Shown here: positions 14,793-16,044 of the stretch, one piece after another
How the letters are laid out: every line of letters starts with the position of its first letter
How positions within the stretch are numbered: the stretch's first letter is position 1
Source: Tidjanibacter sp.
GTDB lineage: Bacteria; Bacteroidota; Bacteroidia; Bacteroidales; Rikenellaceae
DNA: 16,044 bases
Direction of reading: 5' to 3'
NCBI GenBank assembly: GCA_017379955.1
Contig: JAFNVE010000007.1
Span: forward strand, 1-16,044
Notes under the pieces: model-generated
Databases searched by the model: none
What the model was told of the DNA's origin: nothing
What the model saw: only the letters and a program-made list of their open reading frames with translations
Translations under genes and position numbers: made by a program

Positions 14793-14998
14793 GTAATTTC
14801 TTTGCAAAGTCCGCTAAAGGCGGGGTTGTATTTGTATAAAAGGTTAGGATTTCTGAGTCTGAGTTTTTGGAGATTTTATTGTGCGGTTTAGAGCGTTTTA
14901 TGTCAAAGAGTTTACAAGCCAGAAAAAAGTTACAAACAAAACAATATGCAACAATAACTATGTTGAATATCAATAATATATAATAAGTGTGTTGCACA

Positions 14999-15030
14999 TT
15001 TCTACATTATCTAAATACGACTTACCTTTG
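14999..15030 (+). promoter_or_regulatory. Bacteroidota promoter for the 15057 gene
   Basis: TTTC (14999-15002, one base from TTTG), 20 bases of spacer and TACCTTTG (15023-15030) fit the consensus. It leaves a leader of about 20 bases before the ATG at 15057, so this AT-rich region carries a host-type promoter. Confidence 0.62.
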
Positions 15031-15056
15031 CAATATGAAAATTAAATACTTGTAAT

Positions 15057-15416
15057 ATGGAAGATAAAAACATAAAGAGAATAAATGAAACTCTGAAAGA
15101 AGTCGTAGAATTACAGCAAGATATAGATAGTTTTAACCGAGATATCTATAAAATTAATTATGCACTAATGTATGGCGACTATAAACAAAGGGAAGAATGT
15201 AAGTGCGATATAGTACGAAAGTATCCTAACTACGCACAATATCTAGACAATAGAAGCTTGTTGTTAAACTTACTTTGTAATGATCCTACAACTATTTTAG
15301 GGATACAAAAGCTTGCTTTGACTCATATGAAAAGTACCCACTGCTTTCAAGAATACATCAAAAGAGGAATGAAACTACAAATGAAATGGCGACTTGAAGA
15401 TATGCAAGATGGGTGA
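15057..15416 (+). CDS. Hypothetical protein in AT-rich region, function unknown
   Basis: I do not recognise this 119-residue product. It is Lys/Glu-rich and predicted mainly helical. The first 35 residues could form a short coiled coil (NETLKEVVELQQDIDSFN, 10-27). There is an ECKCD cysteine pair (47-51), and no signal peptide or membrane segment. Base composition is much more AT-rich than in the genes to the left: the 60 bases from 15061 contain 17 G or C. It has a good promoter and an ATG start, and the HNH-like gene begins 38 bases after its stop on the same strand, so the two may act together. It could be a small regulator, an antitoxin-like partner or a mobile-element accessory; none of these is shown by the sequence. 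Confidence 0.65.
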   Translation: MEDKNIKRINETLKEVVELQQDIDSFNRDIYKINYALMYGDYKQREECKCDIVRKYPNYAQYLDNRSLLLNLLCNDPTTILGIQKLALTHMKSTHCFQEYIKRGMKLQMKWRLEDMQDG

Positions 15417-15432
15417 TTTAAGAAATAATTGC

Positions 15433-15440
15433 TATATTTG
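15433..15440 (+). promoter_or_regulatory. Candidate -7 promoter box for the HNH-like gene
   Basis: TATATTTG matches TAnnTTTG 14 bases before the ATG at 15455 and lies in the 38-base gap after the previous gene. There is no TTTG at the expected distance, because that region is inside the preceding CDS. Read-through from the promoter at 14999-15030 is equally possible. Confidence 0.4.
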
Positions 15441-15454
15441 TAAAAACTAATCTT

Positions 15455-16044
15455 ATGTCAAGAACTTATATTGAAGTAACCTATATTGATCCCAATGTAT
15501 GCTTTGAATGTGGTGCGCCTGCAACAGAAAGACATCATATTGTGCCTGCATCATTGGGTGGAACTAAGACTGTTCCTCTTTGTGGAATATGCCATGCCAA
15601 AATACACGATGTAGATGGCAAAAGACGAACAAGGATTGCAGAACTTACGAAAGCTGCATTAGACGCTAAAATAGCAAGAGGTGAAACTTGGGTAAGAAAT
15701 ACAGATACTACTGCGGCAAGGGCGGTTAGCTGCAGAATGAGGGTAGCAGCAAGGGAAAAATGGCTAAAGGAATCTGAAGTTAGTAAATATGTGTTAGCAA
15801 GATGGATGGAAGGATTGACTTTTACAGATATTTTGCACGACTTAGATGAAATGTATGCAATAAATCCTGATGTGTATTGTTCTAGAAATGGTGTGCAAAT
15901 TGCGAGAGGAACACTATCCAAAATGATATCTTTTTACAAGGAGTGGCAAAAAGATTATGTCCCACAAAATAAAATTAGATTTCTCCTTCAATGGGCACAA
16001 AAGGCGAACAAACCATTTAATCTTCAATTATCGTGTAACTTTGA
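15455..16044 (+). CDS. HNH nuclease-like protein with a recombinase-like C-terminal region (partial, runs off the window)
   Basis: The frame is open from the ATG at 15455 to the window edge, 196 complete codons with no stop, so the gene is truncated only by the window. Residues 16-51 form a treble-clef HNH-type module: C16xxC19, H27-H28 (RHHIVPASLGGTKTVPLC), C43xxC46-H47 and H51. The cysteines would bind a structural zinc, and H27/H28 with H51 would be metal or catalytic ligands. Directly after it, LTKAALDAKIARGE (64-77) resembles the linker that follows the catalytic domain in serine recombinases. Residues about 105-160, with LARWMEGLTFTDI, CSRNGVQIARGTLSKMI (142-158) and FYKEW, resemble their recombinase-type helix-turn-helix region. 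A DNA-binding nuclease is inferred: mobile-element, homing or phage-defence roles are all possible. Composition is AT-rich relative to the rest of the window. Confidence 0.75.
   Translation, partial: MSRTYIEVTYIDPNVCFECGAPATERHHIVPASLGGTKTVPLCGICHAKIHDVDGKRRTRIAELTKAALDAKIARGETWVRNTDTTAARAVSCRMRVAAREKWLKESEVSKYVLARWMEGLTFTDILHDLDEMYAINPDVYCSRNGVQIARGTLSKMISFYKEWQKDYVPQNKIRFLLQWAQKANKPFNLQLSCNF

Larger units (their letters stand above)
14758..15056. other. Intergenic region between divergent genes, left edge of an AT-rich tract
   Basis: About 300 bases hold no convincing gene. The left part contains the CatA-like promoter box. From about 14824 the sequence becomes strongly AT-rich and has runs of A and T, up to the promoter of the 15057 gene. 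A 27-codon ORF on the plus strand (14900-14983) has no support. No tRNA, direct repeat or inverted repeat marking an insertion boundary was found by eye. Confidence 0.6.

Noticed and set aside
14800..14809. Ten-base palindrome CTTTGCAAAG near the CatA-like promoter, considered as an operator.
   Set aside because: Palindromes of this length are expected many times by chance in 16 kb, and no second copy marks it as a regulator site.
14900..14983. 27-codon basic ORF on the plus strand in the AT-rich gap.
   Set aside because: It has no promoter or recognisable sequence, is low in complexity, and lies in non-coding AT-rich DNA where such ORFs arise by chance.
14758..14997. In-frame 80-codon extension of the CatA-like gene with a hydrophobic N-terminal segment, starting at a GTG.
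   Set aside because: It contains the gene's TACCTTTG promoter box, begins with GTG, and has no counterpart in CAT family proteins. The hydrophobic stretch is explained by translating AT-rich non-coding DNA.

Overview
The window reads as chromosomal DNA of a Bacteroidota bacterium, most likely order Bacteroidales; a Rikenellaceae-like lineage is only a guess. Three observations support this: start sites lack strong Shine-Dalgarno sequences; promoters fit the Bacteroidota pattern (TTTG, about 20 bases, TAnnTTTG); and the genes include typical Bacteroidota forms, such as a TonB-dependent receptor with a CarboxypepD_reg-like N-terminus, a 312-residue NusB and a DUF1573 lipoprotein.

Layout. (1) 1-2782, minus strand: a TonB-dependent outer-membrane receptor preceded by a small membrane or secreted protein with three HxH pairs, possibly a metal or metal-complex uptake pair. 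(2) 2797-5562, minus strand: ychF followed by gltX, from a promoter next to ychF to a terminator after gltX. (3) 5592-10822, plus strand: a tight five-gene unit with its own canonical promoter and an 18-bp terminator. It holds an acidic protein of unknown function, rsmI, a DUF389 membrane protein, an LpxL/HtrB-like acyltransferase and a family 2 glycosyltransferase. The last two point to lipid A and surface glycan assembly. (4) 10840-12769, minus strand: nusB, a DUF1573 lipoprotein and yajC, with a separate promoter for yajC. (5) 12858-14792, minus strand: a PagL-like lipid A deacylase and a CatA-like acetyltransferase, each with its own candidate promoter. (6) 14824-16044: an AT-rich tract unlike the rest. 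It has an unrecognised 119-residue ORF and the first 196 residues of an HNH nuclease-like protein, whose second half resembles the DNA-binding tail of large serine recombinases. The second gene runs off the window.

Regions 1 to 5 are mostly housekeeping and envelope functions in conventional operons. The compositionally distinct right end is the best candidate for an accessory or undescribed system, but only its first part is visible. No rRNA, tRNA, CRISPR array or insertion sequence was seen.
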